This document shows positions 13,912-16,837 of a stretch of 16,837 nucleotides of DNA, piece by piece. The translations under genes were made by a program, and so were the position numbers. The stretch covers positions 1 to 16,837 of the forward strand of contig CAJKQK010000043.1 of the NCBI GenBank assembly GCA_905202055.1, written 5' to 3'. How positions within the stretch are numbered: position 1 is the first letter of the stretch; each line of letters opens with the position of its first letter. Below the pieces are notes generated by a model that made no database searches, was not told the DNA's origin, and saw only the letters and a program-made list of their open reading frames with translations. The DNA comes from an uncultured Oxalobacter sp. (lineage in GTDB: Bacteria; Pseudomonadota; Gammaproteobacteria; Burkholderiales; Burkholderiaceae_D).

Positions 13912-16837
13912 ATGTTTTCCAAATTTTTCATTGAACGCCCCATCTTTGCGATCGTCGTCTCGCTCATCATCTGTCTGGCGGGCGGCATCGCCATGACCCA
14001 GTTGCCGGTCGAACAGTATCCGGATATGAGTCCGGTACAGATTACCGTGTCGGCCCAGTATCCGGGCGCAGACGCGAAGACGCTGGCCGATTCCGTCGCC
14101 GCTCCGCTGGAAAACCAGATCAACGGTATCGACAACATGCTGTACATGACATCGTCTTCCTCGTCGTCCGGACAGCTCCAGTTGACCGTATTTTTCAATA
14201 TCGGCACCGATCCGGATATTGCGCAGGTTCAGGTTCAGAACCGCGTCAATATCGCCACACCGCAATTACCCGGCGAGGTGACTCAAAACGGCGTGCAGGT
14301 CCAGAAAGAGTCCTCGTCCATGCTGATGCTGATCGGGCTCTACGGTGATCCGAAAATGTACAGCCAGGATTATGTCTCGAATTACGCGAACGTTTACGTT
14401 CTCGACGCGATCAAGCGGGTTCCCGGTGCCGGTCAGGCGACCGTGATGGGCAATGCCGACCAGGCCATGCGCATCTGGCTGAACCCGGACAAGATGGCGT
14501 CGCTCAAAGTGACGACTACCGATGTCGCCGAGGCGGTATCCTCCCAGAACAAGCTCTTTTCCGCCGGTCAGATCGGCGGTGAACCCGCCCCGGCAGGCAT
14601 CGTCCAGACCTACCCGGCTATTACCCGCTCCCCTTACCAGAACGCGGAAGATTATGAAAACATGATCATTCGCGCCAATAACGATGGCAGTGCGATTGTC
14701 CGGCTGAAAGACATCGGACGCGCATCGATGGGCAAGCAGACCTATTTGACCGATACCCGGATGAATGGAGAATATTCAACCTTCATTCAGGTTGTCCAGC
14801 AACCGGGGGCCAACGCACTGGACGTATCGAAGGCCGTACGCGCCGAACTGGACAAATTGCAGGCCGGTTTTCCGGACGGGATACACTACGTGATCGGGGT
14901 CGATACGACCGATTACGTGCGCATTTCGATTGAAGAGGTGATCAAGACCCTGATCATCGCCATCTGTATCGTGATCGGCGTTATCTACGTTTTCCTGCAA
15001 AAATACCGTGCCACCCTGATCGCCTCGACCGCCATATTCGTTGCCCTGCTGGGTACCTTTGCCGGTATGTACATCCTGAACTTCACGATCAACATGCTCA
15101 CGCTGTTCGGAATGGTACTGGCGATCGGGCTTGTTGTGGATGACGCGATTGTGGTGGTGGAAAACGTCGAGCGCAATATCGACAACAGCGGGATGGACCG
15201 GAAACAGGCGACTATACAGGCGATGAACGAACTGGTCAGTCCGATTGTCGCCACCGTACTGGTACTGGTCAGTGTTTTCGTGCCCGCCGCGTTCGTTCCC
15301 GGTACGACAGGCCAGCTCTATAAACAGTTCGCCATCACCATTGCCATTTCAGTGACGATTTCCGGTTTTGTCGCCCTGACGCTGACGCCCGCCCTGTGCG
15401 GAAGCTGGCTGAAACAGACCCCTGCCCCCACAAAAGGGCCCTTCGCCTGGTTCAATAAAAAATTCGCCAGCCTGACCGAGCATTACGGGCGCTGGTCGGC
15501 CGCTGTCATCAAACATTCGATGATCGCCCTGATCTGTTTCGGCGTCATGATCGCCGCCATCTGGCTCCTGTTTGCCCGTTTGCCGACGAGTTTCGTGCCT
15601 CAGGAAGATCAGGGGTACCTGATTACCGCTGTCATTCTGCCTGATTCGTCCAGTCTGGAACGGACACAAAACGTCATGAACAAAGTCTCGGATATCGTCG
15701 AAAAAATCCCGGGCGTCGAAACCCGGGCAGGCATTGCCGGTTTTTCGCTGCTCGATAACGGTTTCAAGACTTCCTCAGGGACGTACTTCATGGCCTTGAA
15801 GCCCTTTGACGAGCGCTACAAGAACATCAAGACCGCAAAAGCGCAGAACGCGGGAACGATCATGCTTGAATTGTACGAAGAAACCCGAGCCATCGAGGAA
15901 GCGATGATCCTCCCGATCCTGCCGCCCCCGATTCCCGGGCTGGGCAGTACCGGCGGCTTTGAATTCTGGCTGCAAAGCACCGGCTCGGCAACACCTGACC
16001 AGTTGCAGGAAGTACTCGACAAAATCATGGCCGAGGCAAGAAAACGGCCTGAACTGACCAGCCTGAACACGACGTATCAGGCACGCTCACAACAACTGAG
16101 GATCGCCGTCGACCGCGACAAGGCGCGCCTGTTGGGGCTGGACATGGACGACATCACCAGTACCCTGCAAACGCAATTCGGGTCTTCGATCGTCAGCCAG
16201 TTCAACCAGTATTCCCGCGTCTGGTACGTCATCATGCAGTCGGAACCGGAATTCCGCGCCAGCCCGGACGATATCGCCAAACTCTATACCCGTAACGCAC
16301 AGGGTCAAATGGTTCCGCTTTCTTCTGTCGTGACGACTTCTTACACGACAGGCCCCGATCTCGTCCCGCATTTCAACGGTTTCCCGGCAGCGGAAATTAC
16401 CGGTAACGCTGCAGCCGGATATTCGTCCGGACAGGCGATGGCGGCTATCGAAGATATTGCCGATGCCGTCATGCCGAAAGATTACACCTATGGCTGGTCA
16501 GGAGTGGCTTTCGAGGAACAGAAGTCCGGCACGTCATCGATGATCGTCTTCGTTTTCGGCGTGATTCTGGTATTTCTGATTCTGGCGGCACAATACGAAA
16601 GCTGGGCACTCCCTGCCGTGATCCTGATGGCTGTCCCGTTCGGCCTGATCGGTTCCCTGCTGGCGACATGGGCGAGAGGGCTGGATAACGATGTCTATTT
16701 TCAGGTCGGCTTGCTCGTCATGGTCGGTCTGGCGGCGAAAAACGCCATCCTGATCGTTGAATTCGCGGTCGAACTGGCGCGAAAACCGAATACCACGCTG
16801 GCGCAAGCCGCCGTGGCCGCAGGCAAAATCCGTTTCC
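13912..16837 (+). CDS. RND multidrug efflux pump, HAE1 family (AcrB/CmeB-like), 3' end outside window
   Basis: This is the proton-driven inner-membrane pump partner of the upstream adaptor. The frame is open from 13912 to the window end: 975 residues of an expected 1040-1050. It starts MFSKFFIERPIFA, like Campylobacter CmeB, and has LPVEQYPDMSP and GADAKTL in the porter domain. The proton-relay pair is Asp410-Asp411 in GLVVDDAIVVVENVER, with Lys943 in GLAAKNAILIVEFA, matching Asp407, Asp408 and Lys940 of E. coli AcrB with a constant offset. LTLTPALC and ILAAQYESW blocks are also present. AGGGG (13901-13905) six bases upstream selects the second of two adjacent ATGs (13909, 13912). Substrates cannot be inferred. 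No local TetR, MarR or LysR regulator or outer-membrane channel gene lies in view; a channel gene may follow to the right. Confidence 0.97.
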   Translation, partial: MFSKFFIERPIFAIVVSLIICLAGGIAMTQLPVEQYPDMSPVQITVSAQYPGADAKTLADSVAAPLENQINGIDNMLYMTSSSSSSGQLQLTVFFNIGTDPDIAQVQVQNRVNIATPQLPGEVTQNGVQVQKESSSMLMLIGLYGDPKMYSQDYVSNYANVYVLDAIKRVPGAGQATVMGNADQAMRIWLNPDKMASLKVTTTDVAEAVSSQNKLFSAGQIGGEPAPAGIVQTYPAITRSPYQNAEDYENMIIRANNDGSAIVRLKDIGRASMGKQTYLTDTRMNGEYSTFIQVVQQPGANALDVSKAVRAELDKLQAGFPDGIHYVIGVDTTDYVRISIEEVIKTLIIAICIVIGVIYVFLQKYRATLIASTAIFVALLGTFAGMYILNFTINMLTLFGMVLAIGLVVDDAIVVVENVERNIDNSGMDRKQATIQAMNELVSPIVATVLVLVSVFVPAAFVPGTTGQLYKQFAITIAISVTISGFVALTLTPALCGSWLKQTPAPTKGPFAWFNKKFASLTEHYGRWSAAVIKHSMIALICFGVMIAAIWLLFARLPTSFVPQEDQGYLITAVILPDSSSLERTQNVMNKVSDIVEKIPGVETRAGIAGFSLLDNGFKTSSGTYFMALKPFDERYKNIKTAKAQNAGTIMLELYEETRAIEEAMILPILPPPIPGLGSTGGFEFWLQSTGSATPDQLQEVLDKIMAEARKRPELTSLNTTYQARSQQLRIAVDRDKARLLGLDMDDITSTLQTQFGSSIVSQFNQYSRVWYVIMQSEPEFRASPDDIAKLYTRNAQGQMVPLSSVVTTSYTTGPDLVPHFNGFPAAEITGNAAAGYSSGQAMAAIEDIADAVMPKDYTYGWSGVAFEEQKSGTSSMIVFVFGVILVFLILAAQYESWALPAVILMAVPFGLIGSLLATWARGLDNDVYFQVGLLVMVGLAAKNAILIVEFAVELARKPNTTLAQAAVAAGKIRF

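Noticed and set aside
13134..14265. Long minus-strand frames (357 and 141 codons) opposite the efflux genes
   Set aside because: They are antisense shadows of the high-confidence adaptor and pump genes, rich in Arg/Gly/Asp/His as expected from reverse-frame reading.

Overview
The window (about 50% GC overall, no rRNA, tRNA, CRISPR array or insertion sequence seen) is a typical stretch of chromosomal housekeeping genes from a Gram-negative bacterium. The order ygfZ / mltG-tmk-holB-tatD-ankyrin gene, together with the protein sequences, suggests a betaproteobacterium of the Burkholderiales, most likely the Oxalobacteraceae. The moderate GC and the apparently pared-down cluster make an Oxalobacter-like organism my best guess. 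This is inferred from memory of families, not from a search.

Layout. 1-682 (+): 3' end of recJ, closed by an intrinsic terminator. 750-1733 (-): secreted Sel1-repeat protein. 1990-2778 (-): proC, with a strong terminator downstream at 1933-1964. 3057-3209 (+): a 50-residue membrane protein of the lmo0937 family with its own promoter. 3357-4973 (+): nadB. 4980-5693 (-): secreted ankyrin-repeat protein, converging on nadB. 5694-6769: about 1 kb without a normal gene, becoming AT-rich towards 6100-6250, holding one credible 26-codon membrane-peptide ORF (6468-6548, -) and several inverted repeats. 6770-10392 (-): tatD, holB, tmk and mltG, probably one operon reading leftwards. 10487-11488 (+): ygfZ, divergent from mltG. 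11583-12380 (-): thiD, with a likely terminator at 11494-11538. 12633 to the right edge (+): a two-gene RND efflux operon with a lipoprotein periplasmic adaptor and a CmeB/AcrB-type inner-membrane pump, the pump truncated by the window end.

Functional links. The mltG-tmk-holB-tatD cluster joins peptidoglycan chain termination, dTTP supply, the clamp loader and a metal-dependent nuclease; mltG and tmk overlap by four bases. proC, nadB and thiD are isolated biosynthetic genes for proline, NAD and thiamine. The two efflux genes form one transcription unit with no local regulator gene in view.

The only region whose content is not explained by known families is the 5.7-6.77 kb gap. The most interesting reading is a small single-span membrane peptide whose Shine-Dalgarno region can pair with a sequence just after its stop codon, followed by a C/U-rich stretch with repeated anti-Shine-Dalgarno motifs, with a possible opposing promoter. 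This resembles the layout of type I toxin-antitoxin loci but is a hypothesis from sequence reading only.
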